From Flavobacteriaceae bacterium D16 (GTDB taxonomy: Bacteria > Bacteroidota > Bacteroidia > Flavobacteriales > Flavobacteriaceae): a stretch of 64,000 nt of DNA. Below the pieces are notes generated by a model. It saw nothing but the letters and a program-made list of their open reading frames with translations. It did not search any database and was not told where the DNA came from. A program made the position numbers and the translations under genes. Each line of letters opens with the position of its first letter. Position 1 is the first letter of the stretch. This document shows, one piece after another, positions 24,840 to 34,271 of the stretch. Location: the NCBI GenBank assembly GCA_021295155.1, contig JAJTJC010000036.1, positions 186,001 to 250,000 of the forward strand. The letters are read 5' to 3'.

Positions 24840-26744
24840 TTATTTCAAATTACTAAGGATTAGGACCCCTCTTTTCTCCAGGGTGAGTTTCCCCTCCCAA
24901 GCTACCCTTTCTCCAGAAATAATTTCACGGAAAATTACTCCGTCAAGACCCATTTCCGCAAAACGGGTTAAATCCAGGTCTACGGCTTTTATATTCTTAT
25001 TCAGAATGAGGGCAACTGTACTGTCACCCAAATATCGGAACAGCACATAAACTCCATCCTCAGGAGCAAAATGCTTTGTTTGTCCGCTGTGGATGGCGGT
25101 TTCTTGTTTCCGAAACTGCAAGACTCGCTTCAGGAATTGCTGCATGTCCTTTTGTTCCTTTGTCAGCCCCTTAGCTCCAAAGGCATTTATGCTGTCGCCT
25201 TTCCATCCCCCGGGGAAATCAGATCGGATACGTCCATGGCTGTCCGGTTTGGCAGAATTTTCCATCAGGATTTCTGTACCATAATAGATTTGTGGTATCC
25301 TTGGAACAAACAGCAAAAAGGCAAGCGCCATCCTGGTAAGCACCGGATCTTCATTTAACTGGGTAAATACCCGATCCATATCGTGATTGTCTGCAAATAG
25401 CATCAGGTCTTTTGGGGATGCATAGTGAAAGTCATTGGCCAGGGCTTCATATAACCTGATCAAACCGGTATTCCAGTCTTCCTTTTCCAGAAGCGATTCC
25501 ACCAGGGTTTTCTGCATGGGAAAGTCCATGGAGGATTTCAAATAAGACCGGTATCCGTCCCTGTTTTGCTTTCCATGTTGCCAGTACGCTACCTGTAATG
25601 GATTATAACTCCATTCTTCTCCCACTATGGAAAAATCCGGGTATTCTGTCATGATTCTCCTTGCCCAATCGGCCATAAAATGTTTATCCGGATACGGGTA
25701 GGTGTCCTGACGTATTCCTCCGAGACCAAGGGTCTCGATCCAATAAATACTATTTTGGATGATATACGCTGCCAAATAGGGATTCTCCTGATTTAAGTCC
25801 GGCATGGCAGGCACAAACCAGCCTTTGACCATATTCTCCTTATCGAACTCGGAAGCATACAGGTCCTGATGTGTAGTCCTCCGGTGGTTTGAAGTTTTTA
25901 CTGCTTTCCCCTTTTCAAAAGCAGGCTGGTCGTTTATCCAATCGGTAAAAGGGAGGTCATCCATCCACCAGTGGTATAAGCCGCAATGGTTGGCTACCTG
26001 ATCCATAATAAGTTTTATGCCTTTTTCTCTTGCTTTATCCGCCAGTTCCCGATACTCATCCAATGTGCCGAATCTGGGGTCTACCTGGTAAAAGTCGGTT
26101 ATGGCATAACCGTGATAAGATTGCTCCGGCATATCATTTTCAAGCAGTGGACTGGGCCAGATAGCTGTAAAACCCATTTCGGATATGTAATTTAGATGGT
26201 TGATCATTCCCCGAATATCTCCCCCATGTCTGGCATAATCATCCTTTCGGCTATGGGCCTTTTCCCGCATACTGCTAACAACGTCATTGGCAGGGTTCCC
26301 ATTAGCAAAACGGTCAGGGGTAATCAGGTACAGGACATCTTCACTAGAAAAACCAGTAAATACATCGCTGTCATACCTGCGCTCCTTTAATTCATAAGAA
26401 AGGGAGGTTTGGGGTTTTCCTGTCTGATTTAACTTAAACTCAAGCTCACCAGGGGAGGTACCCTCCGGGATCACAAGATCGAGAAAGAGATAATTGGGGC
26501 TGGTCGCAGTATGTACTGCCTCAAGAGTAACCTGAGGGTGATCCAGTATTACATTCGCATTCCCGATTTTTTCCGCATGCAGCAGCAGTTGTAACTTCTG
26601 GTCTTTAAATCCTACCCACCAGTGAGGAGGTTCAATCCGATCTATCTGGGCTATACCCATATTCATAGATAAGGTAAAAACAAAGAACAGGAACCCATAG
26701 CGGGAGAGTAGAATACACCCCAGACATCCCGATCTTCTAAACAT
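24840..26744 (-). CDS. GH13 neopullulanase/cyclomaltodextrinase-like enzyme (SusA-like)
   Basis: A 634-residue enzyme with a signal peptide (about residues 1-33, cleavage after GIAQ) and an N-terminal beta-sandwich (35-118) of the cyclomaltodextrinase type. The catalytic barrel carries IMDQVANHCG (region I), GIRQDTYP with nucleophile Asp347, IVGEEW with Glu376, and ADNHDMDR with Asp455. A C-terminal domain ends in GVLILSNLK. The layout is that of periplasmic SusA, which trims imported oligosaccharides to small malto-sugars. The gene is 1 bp downstream of the GH65 gene and 7 bp from the next GH13. Confidence 0.9.
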   Translation of the reverse strand: MFRRSGCLGCILLSRYGFLFFVFTLSMNMGIAQIDRIEPPHWWVGFKDQKLQLLLHAEKIGNANVILDHPQVTLEAVHTATSPNYLFLDLVIPEGTSPGELEFKLNQTGKPQTSLSYELKERRYDSDVFTGFSSEDVLYLITPDRFANGNPANDVVSSMREKAHSRKDDYARHGGDIRGMINHLNYISEMGFTAIWPSPLLENDMPEQSYHGYAITDFYQVDPRFGTLDEYRELADKAREKGIKLIMDQVANHCGLYHWWMDDLPFTDWINDQPAFEKGKAVKTSNHRRTTHQDLYASEFDKENMVKGWFVPAMPDLNQENPYLAAYIIQNSIYWIETLGLGGIRQDTYPYPDKHFMADWARRIMTEYPDFSIVGEEWSYNPLQVAYWQHGKQNRDGYRSYLKSSMDFPMQKTLVESLLEKEDWNTGLIRLYEALANDFHYASPKDLMLFADNHDMDRVFTQLNEDPVLTRMALAFLLFVPRIPQIYYGTEILMENSAKPDSHGRIRSDFPGGWKGDSINAFGAKGLTKEQKDMQQFLKRVLQFRKQETAIHSGQTKHFAPEDGVYVLFRYLGDSTVALILNKNIKAVDLDLTRFAEMGLDGVIFREIISGERVAWEGKLTLEKRGVLILSNLK

Positions 26745-26745
26745 C

Positions 26746-29052
26746 TCATGCGTAGGTTACGGCGTTGGAGCTTAACACAAGACGTTCCCCATTTACCCGA
26801 ATAGACATTTCCTCTGCCCCTTCCAATTCAAAAGAAGAGCCAGATTTGTTGACATTTACGGTAATGATCCTGTCGCGGAAATTGATCTTAAAGGAGTAGG
26901 ACTCCCATTCACTGGGGATTCGTGGTGTAAAGGAAAGTTTGTCGTCACTTATACGCATCCCCCCGAAGCCCTCTACCAAACTCATCCAGGTGCCCGCCAT
27001 AGAGGTAATATGAAGCCCTTCCTCTACCTCTTTATTGTAATCGTCCAGATCCAGGCGAGAGGTCCTCAGATAAAACTGGTACGCCTGATCCATCCGATCT
27101 AATTTGGCGGCCTGTATACTGTGAACACAGGGCGATAAGGAAGATTCATGCACCGTAAAAGGCTCATAAAAATCGAAATGTCTTTCAAGTTCCTCCTCTG
27201 TAAAATGATCTTCAAAGAAATAGAATCCCTGAAGTACATCTGCCTGTTTGATGTAGGGCGATCTAAGGATCCTGTCCCAGCTCCATTTCTGGTTGATCGG
27301 ACGGTTAGAGCGGTCGAGATCTTCGACGGTAACCAATTCCTTATCCAGGAAACCATCCTGTTGCAGGTAAATATTGTATTCTTCGGAACGGGGAAAATAG
27401 AGATTCTCCGCAACTGTAGACCACCCTTCGGTTTCCACTGGGGTTAGTTTGGTATGACCAATAATACGGTCATAGTCATCAGAATAACCCTCTTTTACTT
27501 TTTGTAACTGTTCCAGGGTATACTGAATACACCAACGCGCTATATAATTTGTATACCAGTTATTACTTACATTGTTTTCATACTCATTGGGCCCGGTTAC
27601 CCCGAGGATAACATACTGGTTTCGCAATTTGGAGAAAGTAGCACGCTGATACCAGAATCGGGCAATACCGATCAGTACTTCCAGTCCCATTTCAGGGATG
27701 TAGGAATAATCTCCAGTATAACGATAATAGTTGTATATGGCGAAGGCAATGGCCCCATTTCGGTGGATCTCCTCAAAAGTTATCTCCCATTCGTTATGGC
27801 ATTCCTCTCCATTCATAGTAACCATGGGATAGAGTGCCGCTCCATTGTCAAACCCGAGTTTTTCAGCATTCTCAATGGCCTTCTCGAGATGGTTATATCG
27901 ATACTTTAAAAGGTTGCGAGCTACATGATAGTCTTTAGTAGCCATATAAAAAGGTATACAGTAAGCCTCAGTATCCCAATAGGTACTACCTCCATATTTC
28001 TCCCCGGTAAAACCTTTAGGGCCAATGTTCAGTCGGGAATCCGTACCCAGATAGGTCTGATTCAGTTGAAATATATTAAAACGGATGCCCTGCTGTGCCT
28101 TCTGGTCACCTTTTATCGTAATGTCACTCATTTCCCAAATCTTGCTCCAGGCATTGGCCTGTTCGGCAAGCAATTGATCAAATCCCTTATCTCTGGCAAT
28201 GGATAAGGTTTCTTTTGCTGCCTGTATCAGGGCATCGGCCTTATGATTACGGGATACGGTATAACCAGCATATTTTATAAGCTGTACTTCTTCCCCTTTT
28301 TTTGCCTTAACGGAGTATGTATGAGCTACTTTCAACGGCTCCTGGGTAAGCTCGGGTTCTACTTGCTGTTCTTCCCCGCTCTTAAACAGCAGGTTTTCCA
28401 TAAATGTGCAGGTTTCAAAATGGGTCTTCATGGTATGGGCTTCAATAAATGCCTGCTTGCCCTCTGAAACCACTTCGGTAGTATTCCAGAACTGATCATC
28501 CCAGTTACTGTCTTCGTTTTTGATTCCGCTGTCGAGATAGGGCGTGAAACTTATCTCCGCATCCTGGTTCAATGGAATAACGCTATACCGTATAGCGCCA
28601 AGTTCATCCTGTACCAGACTCAGAAAGCGCAGTACCTTAACCTCAAGCTCAATTTCATTGGGCATTGTAGCCCTGAAGCTCCTCTGATACCACCCTTCCT
28701 TCATATTCAGTTCCCGCCTGAAATCTTTGATTGCCTTACAGGTATTGAGATCCAGGGTTTCTCCATTAATTTCAACATCTATACCAATCCAGCTGGGGGC
28801 ATTAAGAACTTTGGCGAAATACTCCGGATATCCGTTCTTCCACCAACCCACGCGAGTTTTATCCGGGTAGTATACTCCCGCTATATAACTTCCCTGAAAT
28901 GTAGGGCCCGTATAACGCTCTTCAAAATTAGCTCGTTGTCCCATGGCACCGTTACCGATGCTGAAAAGACTTTCGGACGACTTTACTTGTTCTGGGTCAA
29001 ATCCTTCTTCAATAATGGACCAGTTATCCGGTTTAATATAATCCTGATTCAT
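26746..29052 (-). CDS. GH65 disaccharide phosphorylase (maltose phosphorylase type)
   Basis: A 768-residue enzyme without signal peptide. An N-terminal beta-sandwich leads to an (alpha/alpha)6 barrel. GGSTYWDTEAYCIPFY and the segment ECHNEWEITFEEIHRNG (about 417-433) hold the general acid Glu. TVHESSLSPCVHS is the phosphate-binding loop. It splits maltose with phosphate into glucose and beta-glucose-1-phosphate in the cytoplasm; kojibiose or trehalose phosphorylase is possible but less likely beside GH13 enzymes. Its ATG is directly abutted by the pgmB stop codon, and pgmB uses the product. Confidence 0.9.
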   Translation of the reverse strand: MNQDYIKPDNWSIIEEGFDPEQVKSSESLFSIGNGAMGQRANFEERYTGPTFQGSYIAGVYYPDKTRVGWWKNGYPEYFAKVLNAPSWIGIDVEINGETLDLNTCKAIKDFRRELNMKEGWYQRSFRATMPNEIELEVKVLRFLSLVQDELGAIRYSVIPLNQDAEISFTPYLDSGIKNEDSNWDDQFWNTTEVVSEGKQAFIEAHTMKTHFETCTFMENLLFKSGEEQQVEPELTQEPLKVAHTYSVKAKKGEEVQLIKYAGYTVSRNHKADALIQAAKETLSIARDKGFDQLLAEQANAWSKIWEMSDITIKGDQKAQQGIRFNIFQLNQTYLGTDSRLNIGPKGFTGEKYGGSTYWDTEAYCIPFYMATKDYHVARNLLKYRYNHLEKAIENAEKLGFDNGAALYPMVTMNGEECHNEWEITFEEIHRNGAIAFAIYNYYRYTGDYSYIPEMGLEVLIGIARFWYQRATFSKLRNQYVILGVTGPNEYENNVSNNWYTNYIARWCIQYTLEQLQKVKEGYSDDYDRIIGHTKLTPVETEGWSTVAENLYFPRSEEYNIYLQQDGFLDKELVTVEDLDRSNRPINQKWSWDRILRSPYIKQADVLQGFYFFEDHFTEEELERHFDFYEPFTVHESSLSPCVHSIQAAKLDRMDQAYQFYLRTSRLDLDDYNKEVEEGLHITSMAGTWMSLVEGFGGMRISDDKLSFTPRIPSEWESYSFKINFRDRIITVNVNKSGSSFELEGAEEMSIRVNGERLVLSSNAVTYA

Positions 29053-29709
29053 TTATATATGTACTAGTTGTTTAATAAAATCGATATCTATCTCTGTAAA
29101 ATCTTTAAAGATATGATGGGCTTCAGAGAGCACCCGAGGGTCTCCAATACCTACACTGAGCATCTTGGCTGCATTCGCCGCTTCAATCCCAGCCACCGCA
29201 TCTTCAAAGACTACGCAATGTTCTGGTGAGACTTTTAAGTCCCTGGCAGCGATCAGGAATACTTCCGGATCTGGTTTGGCCCGGGTAACTCTGGTACCAT
29301 CCACAACGGTATCAAAATAAGACAATAGATCCACTTTTTCCAATATTGGAACAGCATTTTTACTAGCCGAGCCCAAAGCCATGGGCACCTGATTTTCTTT
29401 GAGGAAATTCAAAACCCTGGGGACATCTGGCAAAATCTCGGAAGCATCCATCTTGGCAATGTAAGAAAGATAATCTTCATTTTTTTCATGAAGCCACTGC
29501 TCAAACTGTACCTTGTCTACTGTTATACCTCCCAATTCAAGCAGGATCTCCAGGCATCTGCGCCGACTCACCCCTTTGAAAGCCTCGTTCTGTTCTTCGG
29601 TAAAATCAAACCCCAGTTCATTGGCAAGATTCTTCCAGGCCAGGTAATGGTATTTGGCAGTATCGACAATTACACCGTCCAAATCAAAAATAAATCCGCG
29701 TTTCGCCAT
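29053..29709 (-). CDS. pgmB: Beta-phosphoglucomutase (HAD family)
   Basis: A 218-residue HAD enzyme, taking ATG at 29709 so that MAKRGFIFDLDGVIVD opens the protein; the longer frame to 29754 would overlap the lacI stop. Asp9 (nucleophile) and Asp11 (acid/base) lie in FDLDGV. GSASKNAVPILEKV holds the conserved Ser/Lys, and VFEDAVAGIEAA binds Mg. It turns beta-glucose-1-phosphate from the GH65 enzyme into glucose-6-phosphate. It is placed between lacI and the GH65 gene in one transcription unit. Confidence 0.93.
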   Translation of the reverse strand: MAKRGFIFDLDGVIVDTAKYHYLAWKNLANELGFDFTEEQNEAFKGVSRRRCLEILLELGGITVDKVQFEQWLHEKNEDYLSYIAKMDASEILPDVPRVLNFLKENQVPMALGSASKNAVPILEKVDLLSYFDTVVDGTRVTRAKPDPEVFLIAARDLKVSPEHCVVFEDAVAGIEAANAAKMLSVGIGDPRVLSEAHHIFKDFTEIDIDFIKQLVHI

Positions 29710-29722
29710 ATATGTTTTATGT

Positions 29723-30754
29723 CTATGTGCTATCTGTTGATTCCCGTTCCACAATACTCGCCCTTATAACCTCCGTCCGATAAACCGGTTCTTCTAAATC
29801 CTGATAATCCGCTTCTATGCGATCCACCAGCAAACGAGCGGCAGTCTCGCCCATAAGTTCCCCGTGTTGTGCCACGGAAGTCAGGGAAGGGCTGGCCAAT
29901 CTGGAAAGGATACCATCGGTAAAACCAATAACCGCCACATCTTCTGGTATGCGCTTTCCCTGATTTTGCAAATGACGCATGCTTCTTACTGCATAAATTT
30001 CATTCACGCAAAGCACCGCGTCTATATCTACCTGCTGAAAAAATCGCTCGCTTATTTTTTCCTCATCATACATGTGTGGTAAGACCAACACCAACTCTTC
30101 ATCAATTGGGAGATTGTGTTCTTTTAAAGCTTTGTAGTAACCCTCAGCTCGCTTCTCACTTACATTGAAATGTGCTTCCGAAGTTAGTAGGGCGATCCGT
30201 TTACGACCATGCTGTATCATCTTCTTTACCGCAAGGTAGGCAGCTTCAGCGTCATTGATGACTACCTTGTCGCAGGCCACTTCATCGGTTACCCGATCGA
30301 ACAAAACAAGGGGGATTCCCTGGTCCGTTACTTGTTTGAGATGGTTGTAATCCTTTTTAAGCTGGGTGCCGGCGGAGAGTGCCATAATAAACCCATCTAT
30401 ACTTCCATTTGCCAGCATTTCCATATTGATGACCTCCTTGTCAAAAGATTCATCCGAAATGCAGGCAATAACATTATAACCACATCCATTGGCATATTTT
30501 TCAATACCACGAAAAACCGTAGTAAAAAAATGGTGCACAATGTCCGGAATAATTACGCCTATGTTCTTGGTTCTTTTATTCTTGAGACTGATTGCAATGT
30601 TATTGGGGCGGTAGTTATATAACCTGGCGAATGCCTGAATCTTCTCTTTGGTATCCCTACTAATTTCATCGCTATTTTTCAACGCCTTAGAAACGGTAGA
30701 AATGGACACGTCCAGTTCTCTTGCAATATCCTTAAGTGTAATCTTTCGCTTCAA
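29723..30754 (-). CDS. LacI-family transcriptional regulator of the alpha-glucan locus
   Basis: A 343-residue regulator. The N-terminal helix-turn-helix is ITLKDIARELDVSISTVSKAL, followed by a hinge (YRPNNIAISLKNKRT) and a periplasmic-binding-protein-like sensor domain beginning IGVIIPDIVHHFF. It leads the minus-strand operon and diverges from susC, so it likely controls both. Malto-oligosaccharide-type effectors are usual for LacI/MalR regulators in such loci, but the ligand is inferred. A LacI-style palindrome lies in the shared upstream region (31014-31031). Confidence 0.92.
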   Translation of the reverse strand: MKRKITLKDIARELDVSISTVSKALKNSDEISRDTKEKIQAFARLYNYRPNNIAISLKNKRTKNIGVIIPDIVHHFFTTVFRGIEKYANGCGYNVIACISDESFDKEVINMEMLANGSIDGFIMALSAGTQLKKDYNHLKQVTDQGIPLVLFDRVTDEVACDKVVINDAEAAYLAVKKMIQHGRKRIALLTSEAHFNVSEKRAEGYYKALKEHNLPIDEELVLVLPHMYDEEKISERFFQQVDIDAVLCVNEIYAVRSMRHLQNQGKRIPEDVAVIGFTDGILSRLASPSLTSVAQHGELMGETAARLLVDRIEADYQDLEEPVYRTEVIRASIVERESTDST

Positions 30755-30785
30755 GATAAATTTATGAGAAATTCTAAGGGATGGG

Positions 30786-30808
30786 CTTTAACATAAAAGA
30801 TGTTAAAG
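30786..30808. repeat. Perfect 9-bp inverted repeat upstream of lacI
   Basis: CTTTAACAT and ATGTTAAAG are exact reverse complements separated by AAAAG, 31 bp upstream of the lacI start codon. No U-run follows on either strand, so it is not an intrinsic terminator. It differs from the CG-centred LacI-type site and may bind another dimeric regulator or form a hairpin in the lacI 5' leader. Confidence 0.55.
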
Positions 30809-30911
30809 ATATTTAAAAAAAATGGTAAAGAAATAATTATGGCGGGTATCAAGTTTTAGCATAAAGTGCCCGTTAATTGTTGCTTTAAGGTCGCTCGTCT
30901 AAAAAAAATAT

Positions 30912-30919
30912 TATATTTG
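30912..30919 (+). promoter_or_regulatory. Candidate susC minus-7 element
   Basis: TATATTTG matches TAnnTTTG. A good minus-33 TTG is lacking at 17-23 bp. If used, the susC mRNA has a 5' leader of about 200 nt containing the LacI-type palindrome. The rest of the 371-bp lacI-susC space is AT-rich and holds no ORF that I can support. A weaker alternative, TACATATG, lies at 31072. Confidence 0.35.
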
Positions 30920-31013
30920 TTCGATTTTTAGTAATAAATTCACCCCCAAATTTCGGATTACATAATTTTATTATATTATAATTACGTATCCCTTACAAAC
31001 AAAAAGTTATCAA

Positions 31014-31031
31014 CACGAAACCGTTTTCGTG
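31014..31031. promoter_or_regulatory. Putative LacI-family operator
   Basis: CACGAAACCGTTTTCGTG: 7-bp arms CACGAAA/TTTCGTG are perfect and the centre is CG, with one mismatch beside it. This is the architecture of LacI/PurR operators. It lies between lacI and susC, 95 bp before the susC ATG, the right place for control by the divergent regulator. Confidence 0.55.
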
Positions 31032-31125
31032 ATTGTTGACTTATTGTATTAAAGTGAATTAACAATTTTTTTACATATGTTTAACCTTTTGAATTTTAAT
31101 TAACTAAACTTAAAATTAACAATCT

Positions 31126-34100
31126 ATGAAGATTACGCTACTTAAAAGCTTTTTATTGGTTGGGGCAATTTTGTGCTTCGGACTGGTTGAAGCACAAGAA
31201 GTATCAGGTACGGTTACAGATGCTAATGGCCCACTGCCCGGGGCAAGTGTTGTAGTAAAAGGTACTACTACTGGTACGCAAACGGACTTCGATGGTAACT
31301 ATACACTAGACGGTGTGGATGCAAATGCTACTTTGGTGTTTAGTTACATTGGTTACAGTACACAAGAAGTACCAGTTAATGGGCGAAGTACTATTAACGT
31401 AGTGTTAGCAGAAGATGCACAGGCACTGGATGAAGTAGTTATTATTGGTTATGGTACCACTACAGTAAAGGATGCAACAGGTTCAGTTACCGCTGTTACC
31501 TCAGAAGAATTTAACGGTGGTGTTATTGCCTCACCGGAACAGTTGATCCAGGGTAAGACAGCTGGTGTGAACATTCAGCAAACAAGTGGTGAGCCAGGAG
31601 CAGGTATCCAGGTTAACATCCGGGGTTCTAACTCGGTTCGTGCAAACAACAACCCTTTATTTGTTGTTGACGGTGTTCCACTTGATGGTGGAAACACAGC
31701 GCCTGGCGGTGATACAGGTATTGGAGCAAGTACTCCAAGAAACCCGCTGAACTTCCTGAACCCGGCCGATATTGAAAGCATGAGTATTTTAAAAGATGCT
31801 TCTGCAACTGCTATTTATGGATCCAGAGGTGCTAATGGGGTTATTATAATTACTACCAAAAGCGGTAAAGGAAGTAGCGGTCCTACTTTTGAATTTTCTT
31901 CTTCCTTAAGTATTTCCACTCCTGCAAATGAATATGATCTCCTTAACAGGGAAGAATATTTGGCTGCAGTTACCCAATTTGGAGGAAATGCTGCTGCACA
32001 GGATTTTGGTTTCAATACTAACTGGCAGGACGAGGTAACGAGAACAGCAGTTTCTCAAAACCAGAACTTTTCCTATTCTCAAAACTATGGAAAAGGCAAT
32101 ATCAGGGCAACCATAGGATATGGAAAACAATTTGGTATTATTGAAAAATCCAGTCTGGAAAGGCTTACCGGAAGGGTAAACCTTACCCATCGTTTTCTGG
32201 ATGATAAATTGATTGCTAATCTTCAAACCAGTATTTCCAGGGTGAATGACGAACAGCCACCTCTTACTGGTACTGCTGGATTCCGTGGCGACCTCCTTGG
32301 AGGTGCATACTCCGCAAACCCAACCTGGCCTACAAGCCCAGATTTCGATGATGGCGGAACTCAGATAAAACCTGCCAACTTACTGGCATACAACCAAAAT
32401 GAGACCCAAACAGACAGGATCTTATTAAACGGTTCATTGGAATACAAAGTAACAGATGAGCTAACTGCGAAAGTCAATTTAGGGTATGATAAATCAGAAG
32501 GTGAGAACATTTCTGTGATAAGTCCCCTAACCTTTTCGGAAGGTCTTGAAGGCAACGGTCTTGGTTTCTACAACCAATTAAACCGTGAAAACAAGTTACT
32601 TGAGGCCACCCTTAACTGGAAAAAGGACTTTGGTAATTCCAACATTGATGTACTTGTTGGTTATTCCTTCCAGGATTTCCGTGTTTCCGGTAGGAATTCC
32701 CAGGGTCGTGGTTTCACTACCAGTGACCTCAACCAAATGGGAGAGTATCTTAGGAATACTATAAACGGAGCTGCCAGTACTATTGACGGTTCTTACCAGC
32801 AATTCTACTATGGAACCAATACTTCCGGGTTGCAGGTCAACAGACTGTTCCCGACAGTAGTTTCCGGTGAGGAAATACCATATGGCTTCAACAACACCAG
32901 GATTGCAGCAGCTTCGGCCGATGTTTTTGACAATACCGATGAATTACAATCGTATTTTGCCAGGATTAACTATTCGCTGGCTAACAAATATCTCTTCACT
33001 GGTACGATTAGAGCGGATGGCTCGTCAAAATTTGGTCCGGATAACCAATACGGTTACTTCCCTTCTGGTGCTTTTGCCTGGAAGATCAACGAGGAAGACT
33101 TTATTGGAGAAAACATCTCTACTTTAAAACTAAGGCTTAGTGCGGGTATCACAGGTAACCAGGATGGTTTAACTTACGGTAACTTCGTAGCAAGACAGCG
33201 CTTCAGTGGTCGCGGCACAAACGCTGACAATACAGTTAATAATAACGGTCTGGCCGTTGTTGCAACCGATGTGCCTGATTTGAAATGGGAAGAAACGCTT
33301 AACTTAAACGTTGGTCTTGATTTTGGTTTTGGACTGGACAGGTTAACTGGTAGTGTTGATGTATATCGAAATGAAACTACAGACGTACTGTTAAGGACTC
33401 CACCAGCAGCACCTGCACTGGATCCATTCCAGTTTGGTAATGTAGATGCGACAATCCTAAACCAGGGTATTGAGTTTGCACTGGCTTATGACTTTATCCA
33501 ATCTGAAAACACTACGTTCTCGGCTTCCTTTAATATTGCTTATAACGACAACGAGGTACAGGATTTTGCCAGTTCCATTAACACTGGTGAAATTAATGGA
33601 CAGGGACTTTCAGGTGCTTTTGCTCAACGATTCGAAGCGGGCCGTTCCATATTCTCTTATTACATGGCTGTCTTTGAAGGATTTGATAGTGATGGTTTCC
33701 CTATTTACCAGGATGTTGACGGAAATGGAGTGGGAGATCCTATAGCTGATAAGACCTTTGTTGGTGAAGATGCACTTCCTGACATTACATCAGGTCTTTC
33801 CCTGAACTTCAGGCATAAGAACTGGGATGCTTCCGCCTTCTTCTCAGGACAGTTTGGATTCTCAGTGTATAACAACACAGCAAATGGATTCTTTTCTGCT
33901 GGTTCTATCAACAATGCGCGAAACGTAACGCAAGATGTTGTAACCTCAGGAGAATCAGGAGGAGCTTCTGCCGAAGTATCCACGCGATTCCTGGAAAAAG
34001 GAGATTTTGTTAGGCTTCAGAACGCAACCATTGGGTACAATGTGCCTCTAAGCGGTGAAGGTGCTTTCAAAACCTTGAGACTGTCTCTAACTGGACAAAA

Positions 34101-34251
34101 CTTGTTCCTTATCACCGATTATAGCGGACTTGATCCTGAAGTTACCTCCGCAACGGGTGATTTCGGTTCTGGAGTACCGGCAAGAGGAATCGACTGGGCT
34201 GAATTTCCAAACCCGAGAACCATTACTTTCGGTATTAATGCATCGTTTTAA
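31126..34251 (+). CDS. susC: SusC/RagA-type TonB-dependent outer-membrane transporter
   Basis: A 1041-residue protein. The signal peptide ends at VEAQ (about 24). A carboxypeptidase-regulatory-like beta-sandwich (VSGTVTDANGPLPGASVVVKG onward, 26-100) is followed by a plug domain with EVVIIGYGTT and the SusC hallmark GSRGANGVIIITTK. A 22-strand barrel ends in FGINASF with C-terminal Phe. It imports oligosaccharides in complex with the SusD protein encoded 20 bp downstream. No N-terminal FecR-interaction (STN) domain is present, so anti-sigma signalling is unlikely and LacI control is expected. Confidence 0.95.
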   Translation: MKITLLKSFLLVGAILCFGLVEAQEVSGTVTDANGPLPGASVVVKGTTTGTQTDFDGNYTLDGVDANATLVFSYIGYSTQEVPVNGRSTINVVLAEDAQALDEVVIIGYGTTTVKDATGSVTAVTSEEFNGGVIASPEQLIQGKTAGVNIQQTSGEPGAGIQVNIRGSNSVRANNNPLFVVDGVPLDGGNTAPGGDTGIGASTPRNPLNFLNPADIESMSILKDASATAIYGSRGANGVIIITTKSGKGSSGPTFEFSSSLSISTPANEYDLLNREEYLAAVTQFGGNAAAQDFGFNTNWQDEVTRTAVSQNQNFSYSQNYGKGNIRATIGYGKQFGIIEKSSLERLTGRVNLTHRFLDDKLIANLQTSISRVNDEQPPLTGTAGFRGDLLGGAYSANPTWPTSPDFDDGGTQIKPANLLAYNQNETQTDRILLNGSLEYKVTDELTAKVNLGYDKSEGENISVISPLTFSEGLEGNGLGFYNQLNRENKLLEATLNWKKDFGNSNIDVLVGYSFQDFRVSGRNSQGRGFTTSDLNQMGEYLRNTINGAASTIDGSYQQFYYGTNTSGLQVNRLFPTVVSGEEIPYGFNNTRIAAASADVFDNTDELQSYFARINYSLANKYLFTGTIRADGSSKFGPDNQYGYFPSGAFAWKINEEDFIGENISTLKLRLSAGITGNQDGLTYGNFVARQRFSGRGTNADNTVNNNGLAVVATDVPDLKWEETLNLNVGLDFGFGLDRLTGSVDVYRNETTDVLLRTPPAAPALDPFQFGNVDATILNQGIEFALAYDFIQSENTTFSASFNIAYNDNEVQDFASSINTGEINGQGLSGAFAQRFEAGRSIFSYYMAVFEGFDSDGFPIYQDVDGNGVGDPIADKTFVGEDALPDITSGLSLNFRHKNWDASAFFSGQFGFSVYNNTANGFFSAGSINNARNVTQDVVTSGESGGASAEVSTRFLEKGDFVRLQNATIGYNVPLSGEGAFKTLRLSLTGQNLFLITDYSGLDPEVTSATGDFGSGVPARGIDWAEFPNPRTITFGINASF

Positions 34252-34271
34252 CTAGAAAAAAATTGTATATC

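Noticed and set aside
29710-29754. Longer start for pgmB
   Set aside because: It would overlap the lacI stop and add residues before the canonical HAD N-terminus; ATG at 29709 fits better.
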